The notes under the pieces are model-generated. The model had not been told where the DNA came from. It did not search any database and saw only the letters and a program-made list of their open reading frames with translations. Shown piece after piece: positions 26,813 to 37,087 of a DNA stretch of 64,000 nucleotides (its first letter is position 1; every line of letters begins with the position of its first letter). This stretch comes from JAXGQE01 sp040766585. GTDB lineage: Bacteria; Bacillota; SLNR01. Made by a program: the position numbers and the translations under genes. The stretch spans positions 62,001-126,000 of the forward strand of contig JAXGQE010000003.1 of NCBI GenBank assembly GCA_040766585.1, given 5' to 3'.

Positions 26813-27329
26813 CAGTACGTGGAAGTAAAGATGGCAGCAAACTGAACTTCCTAGCATTTTGAATTCAGAGGTTACTACATACACGATAAGTCGGCATCAG
26901 GCACATTCGAAATCGCGCCATGGATGGTACCTGCAAAAGATAGAAGGACAGCCCTAAGCAGTCCTTCTTTTCTCGTATCATCGAGTCAGGGCTTCTTTGT
27001 GGGGAGCGGACCAATATATGGGTAGCTGGACATAGAACATGGATGAGACCATGGAAGATAACTGCAGGCCCATGACCCCATGAGAAAGCCAATGGATCGA
27101 AAAAGAGTCATCAGAAAAAGTCGACCGGGCACATAGCCAGATAATTGTGGAGTAAAATTCTCAGCGATTACGAAAGGGAAGGCAGCATGCAGCAAGATCG
27201 AATTTTATGCCATATTCGGACGATTAAGCAGAAGAGGAGAATGTAACCCGGTTGCGAATTGTAAAGATAAGGAACGCAGGAAGCGGAATGTCGAGCCGAA
27301 AGCAGACAGCCAAAGGAGTGTGAATAAAT
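26813..27329 (+). other. Intergenic stretch with a terminator at 26942-26975
   Basis: AGAAGGAC (26942) pairs with GTCCTTCT (26961-26968) and is followed by TTTCTCG, giving a good terminator for the SnoaL-like gene. The remaining 350 bases before korA hold no gene or structure I can recognise. Confidence 0.65.
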
Positions 27330-28991
27330 ATGGACGATATGCAAATACTGATGGGTGGACGAACCGGAGATGGTGTACCGGAATCCGGGCTCATGATTGC
27401 AGAACTGCTGAGCTTTTGTGGGTATTATGTATACATGAACCAGGATTATCCCTCCATTATTCGTGGAGGCCACCAGTTTGTTGAAGTTCGTGCAGCCAAA
27501 AAGAAGATCAGCGGGGGTCTCCGGCGAGTGGATGCGGTTATTGCAATGAATGATGATGCTTTGCACAAACATCGGGATCGGTGGCATAAAGAAACGGTGG
27601 TTTTATACAGAGAAGACTATGAAAAAGAGCCCGAAGATCATCCAAACTGCATCGGTTTGCCCATGAAGCGTCTCTTGGACAGTGAGACATCCAATCCGAA
27701 ACTAGAGCAGCTGATCATGGTGGGGGCAATGGCTCGAGTGTTGGGGATGGATGCAGCCGATCTATCGACTTTTCCTGCATCAAGATTTGGAGAAGACAAA
27801 ACGGAACGAACCTACTGGGTTGAGAAAGGATTTGAGCAAATACATGATTCAGTGATCCCCTTCCAGAAAGGAATCAAATCACTACCGGTTCGGACCGGGA
27901 GTGAAGCGGTCAGTCTAGGGCTTTTGCAGGCAGGGTTGGAAGCATACACGGCGTATCCAATGACGCCGACCTCACCGATCCTTGAATTTATGGCCAAATA
28001 TGAAAAGGAGCTGGGGATACAAGTCACACTTCCAGAGAGTGAAATCGCGGTGATTATGCAGGCACTGGGATACGCCTACTTAGGTGTGCGAACCGCTCTG
28101 GGAACCTCAGGCGGCGGGTTTAGCCTGATGGTGGAAGGTCTAAGTCTTTCCGGTCAGGCTGAAATCCCTGTTGTGATTGTATTAGGACAAAGGGCGGGAC
28201 CGGGTACCGGTATGCCCACTTACAATTCACAATCCGAACTAGGTTTTGCACTGACAGCCGGCCATGGCGAGTTTCCTCGGCTGATTGTGGCCCCGGGTGA
28301 TGCGGAAGAAGCCTTCTACTGGTCCGCCCAGGCGATGAATCTTGCATGGAAGTATCAGATCCCCAGCATTATCCTCACCGATAAAACCATGGGTCTTAAC
28401 GCATACAGTTTCGATCATGAACGGTATCCGCTGGTTGCCCCCTATGAGATTGTTCCGTGGGATGAGAAGGGTACATACCAACGGTACAAGGCAGCAGAAA
28501 ACGGGGTTTCCCCCCTTGCTTTCCCACCTCTATCCGGCCAGGCCGTCAAGACCAACAGCTATGATCATGACGAATACGGACTGACCAGCGAAGAACCCGG
28601 TTATGCCCGGGCCGTGGTTGAAAAACGATTCAAAAAGATCCCGGATCTGACACAAGAACTGGAAACCATGAATCCGGTCCACGTTCGGGGAGAAGGGGAC
28701 CAGGTATTAATCACATGGGGGTCCAACAAAGGGACCGTTGAAGAGATAGCCGATCGAATGGGTATGAAATTCATTCAGCCGGTGGTGTTGGCACCTTTTC
28801 CCGCCGAAGCAGTTAAACAAGCGGTTCAGGGAGCCAAGCGCATAATCTGTGTGGAACAGAACTACCAGGGACAGCTGGCTCACTTGATGGCTCACTATGG
28901 AATCCCGGTACACCACCGTATCTGCCGGTATGACGGACGTCCTTTCTACCTGGAAGAGTTGGAATCTCAAGTAAAGAAGGTGGCGAAATGA
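27330..28991 (+). CDS. 2-oxoacid:ferredoxin oxidoreductase, fused gamma-alpha subunit
   Basis: 553 residues; KorA-type fusion. The first ~190 residues are the gamma domain (MGGRTGDGVPESGLM, RGGHQFVEVR). Then comes the alpha pyrimidine-binding domain (YPMTPTSPILEF, LGTSGGGFSLMVEG, QRAGPGTGMPTYNSQSEL), and the C-terminal domain. With the beta subunit it oxidatively decarboxylates a 2-oxoacid with CoA to the acyl-CoA, reducing ferredoxin. Ribosome site AAAGGAG; the gene overlaps the beta gene by 4 bases. The substrate (2-oxoglutarate, branched-chain or aromatic) cannot be fixed from sequence. Confidence 0.93.
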   Translation: MDDMQILMGGRTGDGVPESGLMIAELLSFCGYYVYMNQDYPSIIRGGHQFVEVRAAKKKISGGLRRVDAVIAMNDDALHKHRDRWHKETVVLYREDYEKEPEDHPNCIGLPMKRLLDSETSNPKLEQLIMVGAMARVLGMDAADLSTFPASRFGEDKTERTYWVEKGFEQIHDSVIPFQKGIKSLPVRTGSEAVSLGLLQAGLEAYTAYPMTPTSPILEFMAKYEKELGIQVTLPESEIAVIMQALGYAYLGVRTALGTSGGGFSLMVEGLSLSGQAEIPVVIVLGQRAGPGTGMPTYNSQSELGFALTAGHGEFPRLIVAPGDAEEAFYWSAQAMNLAWKYQIPSIILTDKTMGLNAYSFDHERYPLVAPYEIVPWDEKGTYQRYKAAENGVSPLAFPPLSGQAVKTNSYDHDEYGLTSEEPGYARAVVEKRFKKIPDLTQELETMNPVHVRGEGDQVLITWGSNKGTVEEIADRMGMKFIQPVVLAPFPAEAVKQAVQGAKRIICVEQNYQGQLAHLMAHYGIPVHHRICRYDGRPFYLEELESQVKKVAK

Positions 28992-29842
28992 CTGATTTGA
29001 GAACGAATGCATCGATTACATGGTGTCCGGGCTGCGGAAATTATCAAATACTAAGTGCTGTGGACAATGTATTGAAAGAAATGTCCGAAAATGGTTTTCC
29101 TTTGGAGAACGTGGTTCTGGTCAGCGGCATTGGCAATCACGCTAAAATTGTCGACTATCTGCACATCAACAGTTTCAATGCTCTCCACGGACGGGCGATC
29201 CCGGCCGCTTTGGCCATTAAAGCTGCCAATCCGGACTTAACAGTCCTCTGCTTTGTCGGAGATGGTGATAGTTACGCAGAAGGGTTGGAACATTTGCTCT
29301 TTGCCGCGAAGCGAAATGCAGATATTACTGTCATTGTTCACAATAACCGAACCTATGGGTTGGCTACCGGTCAGTTTACTCCCACATCCCAGCAGTCATT
29401 TACTGGGGTAACCATGCCGGATGGTGCCAAAGAGCACTCAATGAATCCTTTGGAACTTCTGCTGGCTTCTGGGGCAACATTTCTTGCCCGCAGTTATACG
29501 CGACAGCAGGATCACTTCCGCAGAATCTTGAAGGCTGCAATCAACCACAGAGGATTTGCTTTGGTTGATGCGCTGCAGGTTTGCATTACATTTAACAACT
29601 TGTATGAGCAGTACAATGCCTATGTGGAGCATGCAGATGTCTCCGATCCTGCAGACCGTCAGAAGGCACTGGAAATGATCCGACGTTGGGACTATCGGTC
29701 AACCGATAAGCCAATACCGACGGGGATTTTCTATCAGGTGACGCGTGACATCATCGAAGATCGGTACATTCGCATCCGCCCAAAACATACGGTGGATCGG
29801 GATGCTAGAGAAGAAATCATTCACAATCTGACCGGATACTAA
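28988..29842 (+). CDS. 2-oxoacid:ferredoxin oxidoreductase, beta subunit (TPP-binding)
   Basis: 284 residues. WCPGCGNYQIL near the N-terminus gives cluster-type cysteines, HGRAIPAALAIK is the conserved TPP site, and GDGDSYAEGLEHLL followed by VHNNRTYGLATGQFTPTS is the Mg-TPP motif. It pairs with the gamma-alpha protein upstream in a two-gene operon typical of archaeal and clostridial KorAB. No separate ferredoxin subunit is present here. A terminator follows at 29984. Confidence 0.94.
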   Translation: MTDLRTNASITWCPGCGNYQILSAVDNVLKEMSENGFPLENVVLVSGIGNHAKIVDYLHINSFNALHGRAIPAALAIKAANPDLTVLCFVGDGDSYAEGLEHLLFAAKRNADITVIVHNNRTYGLATGQFTPTSQQSFTGVTMPDGAKEHSMNPLELLLASGATFLARSYTRQQDHFRRILKAAINHRGFALVDALQVCITFNNLYEQYNAYVEHADVSDPADRQKALEMIRRWDYRSTDKPIPTGIFYQVTRDIIEDRYIRIRPKHTVDRDAREEIIHNLTGY

Positions 29843-29983
29843 TATTTCCTCGTTGTGGAGAGCCTTCAAAGGTTCATTATGATGAGAAAAGAAGGCTTCA
29901 AATGGATCCTGATGCTGGAGACGGTCCACTGCCAAGCTACCGCTTACAGCTACCTGCGGGATAGCAGCAATTTATTCATATCT

Positions 29984-30011
29984 AAGCTCTGCCGCGGGCA
30001 GAGCTTTTTTG
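29984..30011 (+). terminator. Terminator of korAB
   Basis: AAGCTCTGCC pairs perfectly with GGCAGAGCTT around GCG, followed by TTTT. Confidence 0.92.
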
Positions 30012-30089
30012 GGGAGGAGTTTTGCTGTATGTGTATAATATTGAAGAAAGGATTCGAACATTGCTGCACAAGACGGCAGGAGGGATCGT

Positions 30090-30845
30090 ATGTTTACAGG
30101 CATTGAAGCTGAAAAGAAAATGATTGGTCATATCCCATGTCTCCACATAAAACCAAAAAAAGTCGATGTATATCCAACCCTTCTTCTATATCACGGTTGG
30201 ACTTCAAACAAAGAAAACCAGCTGTTTTTGGGTTCCATTTTGGCATCTCAAGGTATGGGAGTGATCGCTCCGGATGCACCTTTTCACGGTGAACGGGGTT
30301 CTGAGGATCTGACTGCTCAGGGAGCAGCGCAGGTCTATTTCTGGAGAACGGTTCTTCAGGCAGTGGATGAAGCTCCCGCAGTAATTGGAGAGATCTGCAC
30401 ATGGCCGGATGTGGACAAAGATCATCTGGCTTTGGCTGGCATTTCCATGGGCAGCATTCTCTCCAGTGCCGTTTTCATGGACCACCCGCAGTTTTCTCTG
30501 TATATCAGCTTTATTGGAACGGGAAATTGGGTATCGTTTGCCCGCCAACGGGATCCTTCGGGGAACGATCCAACTGCTGATCAGATGAGGGTGATTCTCC
30601 AGAAGGATCCTGCTTCCAGAACTGAACTGGTTCGAAACAGACCGGTCCTGCTCCTTCACGGAGATTCCGATCCATTGGTTGATGTGCGTCTGCAGAGAGA
30701 ATTTTTTGACAGAATCAAAACGAAAAATGAAGAGAACACGGCTCAAATGATTGAAACTCCCGGACTGGGCCATTTTCTGGAACTGGATATGATTGAAGCC
30801 GCAGTGAGATGGCTGAAAGAGAGACACTTCGGGAAAGGGGAGTAA
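30090..30845 (+). CDS. Alpha/beta hydrolase (prolyl-oligopeptidase/esterase type)
   Basis: 251 residues. YHGWTSNKEN forms the oxyanion loop, LAGISMGSILSS is the nucleophile elbow with Ser in GxSxG, VLLLHGDSDPLVD supplies the Asp region and GLGHFLELD the catalytic His. Cytoplasmic serine hydrolase of the dienelactone hydrolase/YitV kind. It lies 3 bases before a PLP lyase gene, so the two are one operon. The substrate is unknown. Confidence 0.88.
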   Translation: MFTGIEAEKKMIGHIPCLHIKPKKVDVYPTLLLYHGWTSNKENQLFLGSILASQGMGVIAPDAPFHGERGSEDLTAQGAAQVYFWRTVLQAVDEAPAVIGEICTWPDVDKDHLALAGISMGSILSSAVFMDHPQFSLYISFIGTGNWVSFARQRDPSGNDPTADQMRVILQKDPASRTELVRNRPVLLLHGDSDPLVDVRLQREFFDRIKTKNEENTAQMIETPGLGHFLELDMIEAAVRWLKERHFGKGE

Positions 30846-30848
30846 GGG

Positions 30849-32030
30849 ATGAAAAAGAAAAAGGAATCGCAAATTCTGCATGCATGGGAACATGTCGATT
30901 TAGGGCGCAACATTCCGGATGCGTTGCCCATCTATCCTTCGACGGCATTTTCGATCGAAGATCTCGATCATCTAGAGAAAATGGAAAGCGGCGAGATGCC
31001 AAACTTTCAGTACGCACGGTCCAACACCCCCAATCATACGGCTCTGGCCGGATCCCTGGCCATTGCAGAAGAGGGTGAAGCGGCCGTGGTCTGTTCTGCA
31101 GGCATGGCGGCTATCTATGCGGCCATAACCGCAGCAGTGCGGCCGGGGGAACATGTCATTGTATCGGACTACATTTATTCAGAGACACTGAACCTGTTTA
31201 GGGACTATTTTCCAGATATGAACATCTCGCATACATTGGTGGATTTAAATGACCCAGAAAAACTGGCAGCTGCTTTCCAACCCAACACCACGCTGGTCGT
31301 CACTGAGATTCTAACCAATCCGACATTAAAGGTCATTGATCTGGACAGGGTTGTAGAGGAAGCTCATCGCCATTCAGCACGAGTCATGGTTGATAACACA
31401 TTTACGACTCCGGTTCTAATCAATCCCTTGACCCGAGGGGCTGATATTGTCATCCATAGCTGTACCAAGTTTATCAATGGCCATAACGATGCAGGCGGGG
31501 GAGTCATAGTCAGTAATGCAAAGTTTATCCGCAAAGCCAAAGAACGAATTGTGATTTACGGATCATACTTAAGCCCCCATGATGCCTGGTTGATACACCG
31601 GTCAATGAAAACGATGATTCTGAGGGTAGAAAAGCAGTCGGACAACGCATCTAAACTGGCAGAATATCTCCATGGGCACCCGAAAGTTCGGCGTGTATTC
31701 TATCCCGGACTGGCTAGCCATCCCGGTCATAAAAAAGCTGGAGAACTGCTTGGTGGAAGGTACGGGGCTATGCTCAGTTTTGATCTGGGGGATCAACGCG
31801 ATACGATTCAGCGTTTTGTCCGAGCATTGACCATGATCCATTTTGTGCCGACACTAGGCGGTGTAAAGACCACATTGTCATACCCTGCTGTGTGGGGTTC
31901 TGTTCTGTCTCTGCCGCCGGGCGTAAAAGAAACCATTGGCATTACTGATGGGCTTCTGCGATTATCGGTGGGAATAGAGCACATTGATGATCTGATCCAC
32001 GAGATGGAAACCGCTCTGAAAGAGATATGA
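30849..32030 (+). CDS. Cys/Met-metabolism PLP enzyme (gamma-lyase/synthase family)
   Basis: 393 residues. YARSNTPNHTALAGSLA, CSAGMAAIYAA, VMVDNTFTTPVLINPL and SCTKFINGHNDAGGGV (the Lys that binds PLP) define the Cys/Met metabolism fold family. Likely reactions are methionine gamma-lyase, cystathionine gamma-lyase or O-acylhomoserine sulfhydrylase; an isolated gene in an amino-acid fermenter favours a lyase (inference). It is co-transcribed with the upstream hydrolase. Confidence 0.92.
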   Translation: MKKKKESQILHAWEHVDLGRNIPDALPIYPSTAFSIEDLDHLEKMESGEMPNFQYARSNTPNHTALAGSLAIAEEGEAAVVCSAGMAAIYAAITAAVRPGEHVIVSDYIYSETLNLFRDYFPDMNISHTLVDLNDPEKLAAAFQPNTTLVVTEILTNPTLKVIDLDRVVEEAHRHSARVMVDNTFTTPVLINPLTRGADIVIHSCTKFINGHNDAGGGVIVSNAKFIRKAKERIVIYGSYLSPHDAWLIHRSMKTMILRVEKQSDNASKLAEYLHGHPKVRRVFYPGLASHPGHKKAGELLGGRYGAMLSFDLGDQRDTIQRFVRALTMIHFVPTLGGVKTTLSYPAVWGSVLSLPPGVKETIGITDGLLRLSVGIEHIDDLIHEMETALKEI

Positions 32031-32074
32031 TTTCTTCCACTAAGTGCAGTTATCGGTGGACAAGGAGGTAGTTT

Positions 32075-33124
32075 ATGGCTCGGTTCATGAGGTACCCGCA
32101 AAAGCCTACACAAGAGAAAGAACCATCAAAATCCGAGGCCAATAAGGAATTCAGTGTGGAAATTATTCAGTTTAATGCGGATAATTATCGACGGGAAGCC
32201 GTAGAGGTTATCGGACGAACTAAATTTGACGGCCCGTACACGTACTGGATCAATCTGATCGGCATCCACAATGTGGAGAAAGTGAAAGAACTGCTGGACC
32301 ATGTTCGTATGGAACCCTATCTTCTGCCCAATGTACTCAGAATTGGCCAGAGACCAAGACTTGAACAAGGAGAAGACTATCTGTTTTTGACCGTAAAAAT
32401 GCTGAGCTACTGTGAAGAGACCATGGAGATCGAACAAGAGCAGGTTAGTTTACTTTTGAAAGGAAATACCGTGATCACATTTCAGGAAAAACCCGGCGAT
32501 GTGTTTGGAGAAGTACGGCGCCGCCTGGCGACCAACAATGCGCCGATTCGCCGTCGTTATGCGGACTATTTTCTCTATACGCTGGTGGATGCCATCATCC
32601 AGCATCATTTTATTCTGCTGGAAAAAATTGAGGACCGTCTGGAAATCCTGGAAGATCAGATTATCAATGAGCAGGCCGTTCAAATGCAGGGAGTTATTCA
32701 GCAGCTGAGAAGGGACCTTCTGCTGATTAAGACTTCCGTTTGGCCCATGCGGGAAATTGTCTGTTCACTGTCCGGTGGCATCATCCCACAGCTGGCAAAG
32801 TCAACTCAGGAACGATTCAAGGATTCGGACAACCAGATCAATCATATTATCGATCTGGTCACTGCCTACCGAGAGATGATGACCGGACTGTATGACACCT
32901 ATCTATCCAACAGCAATAGCCGCCTGAATCGTGTAGTGACCACATTAACAGTCATTTCAACAGTTTTCATCCCGCTGACATTTCTAACTGGTGTCTACGG
33001 CATGAACTTCAGATACATACCCGAAATGGATTGGCCGTATGCATATCCGATGTTTTGGGCAGTAAGCTTATTGGCTGCAGGGGGTATGCTGACGTATTTT
33101 CGAAAGAAAAAGTGGATTGAATAA
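32075..33124 (+). CDS. corA: CorA-type magnesium/cobalt transporter
   Basis: 349 residues, ribosome site AAGGAGG. A long acidic and helical cytoplasmic domain is followed by two C-terminal membrane helices, the first ending in the signature YGMNF (TGVYGMNFRYIPEMDW). It forms a pentameric channel for Mg2+ uptake. The short basic C-terminus FRKKKWIE is usual. It may be transcribed with the AOR gene starting 15 bases later. Confidence 0.95.
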   Translation: MARFMRYPQKPTQEKEPSKSEANKEFSVEIIQFNADNYRREAVEVIGRTKFDGPYTYWINLIGIHNVEKVKELLDHVRMEPYLLPNVLRIGQRPRLEQGEDYLFLTVKMLSYCEETMEIEQEQVSLLLKGNTVITFQEKPGDVFGEVRRRLATNNAPIRRRYADYFLYTLVDAIIQHHFILLEKIEDRLEILEDQIINEQAVQMQGVIQQLRRDLLLIKTSVWPMREIVCSLSGGIIPQLAKSTQERFKDSDNQINHIIDLVTAYREMMTGLYDTYLSNSNSRLNRVVTTLTVISTVFIPLTFLTGVYGMNFRYIPEMDWPYAYPMFWAVSLLAAGGMLTYFRKKKWIE

Positions 33125-33139
33125 GGAGCTGTCGTATAC

Positions 33140-34981
33140 ATGGATGAATTCAGATCATTATGGATTGACCTTGCAACCATGAAAGTCGATTACCGCATCA
33201 TTCCAGAAAATGTTTTGCTGGAGTTTCTGGGCGGACGAGGGTTGAATGCCTGGTTGGCAAAGGATCTTATTTTAGGCAAGACGGACCCGTTTTCTCCCGA
33301 TAATCCTTTGATTATTTCCACAGGGGTACTGACCGGAACAGCCGCCGTTTCATCGTCCCGGGTTCAATTAACTGCCGTATCACCCCTTACCGGCCTCTTA
33401 GCCAATTCCAATGTGGGAGGATTCTGGGGTGTAGAACTTAAAAAACACGGGATCGGTGCAATGGTCATCACCGGGCGATCCGAGAAACCAGTGTACATAA
33501 CTATTGGAAACGGGGTCATCATTCGTTCGGCGGAAGATATTTGGGGTGAAGAAACCATATCTGCCAGAACCAAGATTCAGAAGGAAATCGGAGATGAAAA
33601 AGCTCCTGTCGCGGTAATCGGCCCTGCCGGAGAAAATCGGGTACGATTTGCAGCCGTTTTATTCGGCTCCGGTGATGCAGCCGGAAGGACAGGACTGGGA
33701 GCTGTTATGGGTAGTAAAAATTTGAAAGCCATTGCCATTGCAGGGAAAGGAAAGCCTCTTTTGTCAACCCGGGAGCAAATGGATGCAGCGTCTCAGCATG
33801 CCAAGAAAATTACCGCCCACGACAGCTTTAATGAGTGGCATACATTTGGCGATTCCGGTCAGGTGAAATGGCTGGATGATTTTGGTGCGGGCCCGGCATA
33901 CAATTATCGGCAAACGCAATTTGAACATGTGGATTCTTCCAATGGATACAGGCTGGCCGAGGCGCCGACTCGCTATGAAACCTGCTACCGGTGTCCAGTT
34001 CGATGTAAGGCAGTCATCACCATACCCCAAGGGAAAAACAAAGGATATCAGGGAGAGCGCCCTCCGTTTGAACCCATGGCTGCCTGGGGTGCCAAGTGCG
34101 GTAATCCCGATGTGTATGTGTCTGTTTATATGCACAGTCTGTGCAATCGATGGGGAATTGATTCCATAGAAGCGGGCAGTATGGTGGCTTACGCCATGGA
34201 TTTGTCGCAGCGGGGAATACTTCATCCTGAGCAGACAGGAGGAGAAGTGCTGGAATGGGGCAACTCCGACCAGATGGAGCGAGTTATTCGAGAAACGGTT
34301 TTCCGCTCTTCCTGGCTGGGGGATACGCTGGCGGATGGAATTGCGCGGGCTGCAGAACGTATCGGTCCGGCAGCCAAAGAGTACGCATTCCACGTCAAGG
34401 GGATGGCCATGACTTCCATGGATCCCCGAGGATTTAAGGGTACCGGTCTTGGCTATTGCATCAGCAGCCGGGGAGCGGATTTTTCAAATCCTTATCCTAG
34501 CCTGGAATGCGGCTATAATCCGCGACGTTCCCGAGAAATATTCGGAGATGAGGGAATTGGAGACCGATTCAATGAATCTGGAAAGGGACGTATGGTCCGA
34601 TATACAGCCAGTGTCAGCGCAGTATTGGATTCTCTGGGGTTATGCAAAATTCCGTATCTCAGCATATTGAATGATTTTGTGTTGACCCATCCTGCTGAAC
34701 TTCTGCGCAGCGGATTGGGCTGGCAGGTGGATCGGGATCTTTTGATTGAAACAGGAGAGCGGATAGTTAATCTGGAACGGATCTTGAATATTCGACTGGG
34801 TCTGACCCGGCAAATGGATTCACTTCCGCAAAAATTCCGCAAAGAACCCATTTCCTCCGGTATATGCCAGGGAAATACTGTGGACGATGAAGCCATGGTT
34901 GCAGATTTCTATCAAGAAATGGGTTGGGACTCTCAAGGAGTACCAACGCCGGAGCAGTTGAAAAAGCTTCATCTTGAGTAA
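33140..34981 (+). CDS. Tungsten-type aldehyde:ferredoxin oxidoreductase
   Basis: 613 residues. The N-terminal domain has FLGGRGLNAWLAKDL, NPLIISTGVLTGT and SNVGGFWGVELKKHGI; TGLGAVMGSKNLKAIAI is the pterin contact. The [4Fe-4S] ligands are CYRCPVRC at about residue 280 and the Cys in LGLCK near residue 500. Aldehyde oxidation to the acid (or the reverse) couples to ferredoxin, with tungsten bis-pterin. In an amino-acid fermenter it removes aldehydes formed from 2-oxoacids, fitting with korAB nearby. Confidence 0.95.
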   Translation: MDEFRSLWIDLATMKVDYRIIPENVLLEFLGGRGLNAWLAKDLILGKTDPFSPDNPLIISTGVLTGTAAVSSSRVQLTAVSPLTGLLANSNVGGFWGVELKKHGIGAMVITGRSEKPVYITIGNGVIIRSAEDIWGEETISARTKIQKEIGDEKAPVAVIGPAGENRVRFAAVLFGSGDAAGRTGLGAVMGSKNLKAIAIAGKGKPLLSTREQMDAASQHAKKITAHDSFNEWHTFGDSGQVKWLDDFGAGPAYNYRQTQFEHVDSSNGYRLAEAPTRYETCYRCPVRCKAVITIPQGKNKGYQGERPPFEPMAAWGAKCGNPDVYVSVYMHSLCNRWGIDSIEAGSMVAYAMDLSQRGILHPEQTGGEVLEWGNSDQMERVIRETVFRSSWLGDTLADGIARAAERIGPAAKEYAFHVKGMAMTSMDPRGFKGTGLGYCISSRGADFSNPYPSLECGYNPRRSREIFGDEGIGDRFNESGKGRMVRYTASVSAVLDSLGLCKIPYLSILNDFVLTHPAELLRSGLGWQVDRDLLIETGERIVNLERILNIRLGLTRQMDSLPQKFRKEPISSGICQGNTVDDEAMVADFYQEMGWDSQGVPTPEQLKKLHLE

Positions 34982-34984
34982 ATG

Positions 34985-35008
34985 AAAAAAGCTGGCATTG
35001 CCAGCTTT
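34985..35008 (-). terminator. Shared terminator between converging genes
   Basis: AAAGCTGGC pairs with GCCAGCTTT around 3 bases. On the minus strand it is followed by six T, so it is strongest for the CGGC gene, whose stop codon (35009-35007) it overlaps. On the plus strand it may also slow transcription leaving the AOR gene. Confidence 0.82.
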
Positions 35009-35450
35009 AATCATAGGATTTGCGCATTTCCTCGGTGCAGATGGTGGGTTCAATCATTCTCTGCCAGGCTGGACTATCCCAGGTTCCCAGTTCTTTGTGG
35101 GTCAGATAGTAATTTTGAGGGATGGGATGGGTTCCGATCACCACATCCATACCGTAGCGTTCTCGGATAAATTTTTCGAAAGTTTCAATCCTTGGGCAAG
35201 GAGGGTATCCCACAACCAGGCCGGTTGCCAGATGGATGACTTCGGCCCCGTTTTTCTTCATTTCTGCCGGTGCATATTCGACGTTTCCACCCGGGCAGCC
35301 ATCGCAGGTGGTGTACCCGACCAACTCCACTTCCTGGTCTTTGTAGCGGGCGAAAGCCCCTTCACGTTTTTGCAGAGAGCGCAGGCATTTTCCCCCCGCG
35401 CAGGTGTGGTAGCGGTTGCAGATAATGATACCGACCTTAACTTTGTCCAT
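35007..35450 (-). CDS. CGGC-domain protein
   Basis: 147 residues from the ATG at 35450, preceded on the minus strand by AAAGGAGG. VGIIICNRYHTCAGGKCLRSL and YTTCDGCPGGNVEYAPAEM carry the repeated Cys-rich motifs of the CGGC domain, a small thiol-rich fold that is predicted to bind zinc or take part in redox chemistry; VVGYPPCPRIETF supplies another Cys. It converges on the AOR gene and shares its terminator. The function is not established for the family. Confidence 0.82.
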   Translation of the reverse strand: MDKVKVGIIICNRYHTCAGGKCLRSLQKREGAFARYKDQEVELVGYTTCDGCPGGNVEYAPAEMKKNGAEVIHLATGLVVGYPPCPRIETFEKFIRERYGMDVVIGTHPIPQNYYLTHKELGTWDSPAWQRMIEPTICTEEMRKSYD

Positions 35451-35728
35451 TGCTATTCCTCCTTTGAGATGAGCATATGGTTTTATTCTGCGCATATGCC
35501 CATATACCCTGCAATATTTTCGCCCTACGAAATTATTTTTGCAGGAGTTGTGCCATCAAGGAAGAACGGAATAAGAATATTTTCATTCAGAGCATTTGAC
35601 CTCAAGCAATCCTTCATAGAAGAATGGATGTAAGGGGGTTCGGTCGTGCTGTATGAAAGTATTGAGGGCTATTGTCTACGATGTAGGGATTGAATCAGAG
35701 AAACCATGAAAAATAGGGAGTGATATCT

Positions 35729-36889
35729 GTGCATGTTGTGTTTCAGGAAGTGGAAAAAATCAAAGAAGATGTTTTAAATGTCAGCCACTTTATTCATCAG
35801 CATCCTGAAGTGGGTCATCAGGAGTTTCAATCATCCCGATACCTGATTCAGGCATTGCATGAAAAAGGCTTTACGGTGGAGGAAGAAGCCGCCGGACTGG
35901 GCACTGCTTTCAAAGCGGTGTATTCAAGTAAAAAACCAGGTCCGACGATTGCGTTCTGTGCTGAATACGATGCCCTGCCTGGGATCGGTCATGCCTGTGG
36001 GCATAATCTGATTGCAGCAGCGGCTTTTGGGGCTGCCAGCGCATTGATTCCATTGCTTGAGGATGGCGGCGGTACGGTCGTTGTTATGGGAACACCGGCA
36101 GAAGAAGTACTCCCTCCGGTAAAAGGGACGATGATTGATCGAGGTGCTTTTGCCGGTGTGGATGTGGTACTCGCCATACATGGAAGTGACCGGACGGCTG
36201 TGGGGATGAATCGTCTGGCTGTGGATTCTATGACAATCACATATCGGGGGAAGACCAGTCACGCTGCGGCATCTGCCGATCGGGGGCGTAGTGCCCTGGA
36301 CGGTGCTTTACTGGCTATGCATGCCATCGAAATGCTTCGTGAACATGTCCGTCCCGACACTCGAATACACGGAATCATTACAGATGGCGGCGAGGCAGCC
36401 AATATCGTACCAGGACAAGCTTCACTGCATTACATGGTACGGGCCTTGGACAGCGAATATGTGGATCATGTGGTCCAAAGGGTTGAGAAATGCTTTCATG
36501 CGGGGGCTTTGGCTACGGAAACTGAAGTTGAAATCCACCATTTGGGGAAATTGGATAACGCCCGATATGTGCAGGCACTGAGTGCCAGGCTGATCCAGTA
36601 TGCTGCGGATGCCGAAGCCATACAGATCATGGACCCGTCTCCTTTGACTGCTTCCACCGATTTTGGAAATGTCAGCCACGCTTTGCCAGCCGCTGAGCTA
36701 AACGTCGGCTTCGTTCCGGTAGGAACAGCCGGCCACAGCAAAGAATATCGCGAAGCAGCAGGCCAGGAGGCTGGTGATCACGCGGCTCTTGTGGGAGCGA
36801 AAGCAATGGGTGCTGTAGCGTACGATCTGATTACCCAGCCTGACTTTTTGCACGATGTCCTGAATGAATTCAAGCATCGAGACAGCTAA
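35729..36889 (+). CDS. M20-family amidohydrolase (AbgB/HipO-like)
   Basis: 386 residues from GTG 35729 (GGGAGTGA precedes it; GTG 35720 overlaps that site). FIHQHPEVGHQEFQSS, FCAEYDALPGIGHACGHNL, GTPAEEVLPP and KTSHAAASADRGRSALDG are the motifs of the M20 branch with aminobenzoyl-glutamate hydrolases. ACGHN replaces ACGHDGH, as in AbgB. Monocistronic. It hydrolyses N-acyl or aromatic-acyl amino acids in the cytoplasm; the substrate is unknown. Confidence 0.9.
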   Translation: MHVVFQEVEKIKEDVLNVSHFIHQHPEVGHQEFQSSRYLIQALHEKGFTVEEEAAGLGTAFKAVYSSKKPGPTIAFCAEYDALPGIGHACGHNLIAAAAFGAASALIPLLEDGGGTVVVMGTPAEEVLPPVKGTMIDRGAFAGVDVVLAIHGSDRTAVGMNRLAVDSMTITYRGKTSHAAASADRGRSALDGALLAMHAIEMLREHVRPDTRIHGIITDGGEAANIVPGQASLHYMVRALDSEYVDHVVQRVEKCFHAGALATETEVEIHHLGKLDNARYVQALSARLIQYAADAEAIQIMDPSPLTASTDFGNVSHALPAAELNVGFVPVGTAGHSKEYREAAGQEAGDHAALVGAKAMGAVAYDLITQPDFLHDVLNEFKHRDS

Positions 36890-37087
36890 ACACCCATATG
36901 GGGCTTTTCAAAGGATCTTTCATGATCGGATGGGGTTAAAAAAAAGTTTCACCAGGAATCATCATTTCCTGCCCGGGTTATGGGCATCGACAGATGGCAG
37001 TCTCTATTCCAAGTGCCTGTTGTCGATGCTCCGATATGGACAAGAGATGGTTGTTGAATGAATCATGGGACACGGTATAAATTTTCC

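Noticed and set aside
34998..35633. A 211-codon open frame on the plus strand
   Set aside because: It is antisense to the CGGC-domain gene, which has a perfect ribosome site, conserved cysteines and a terminator.
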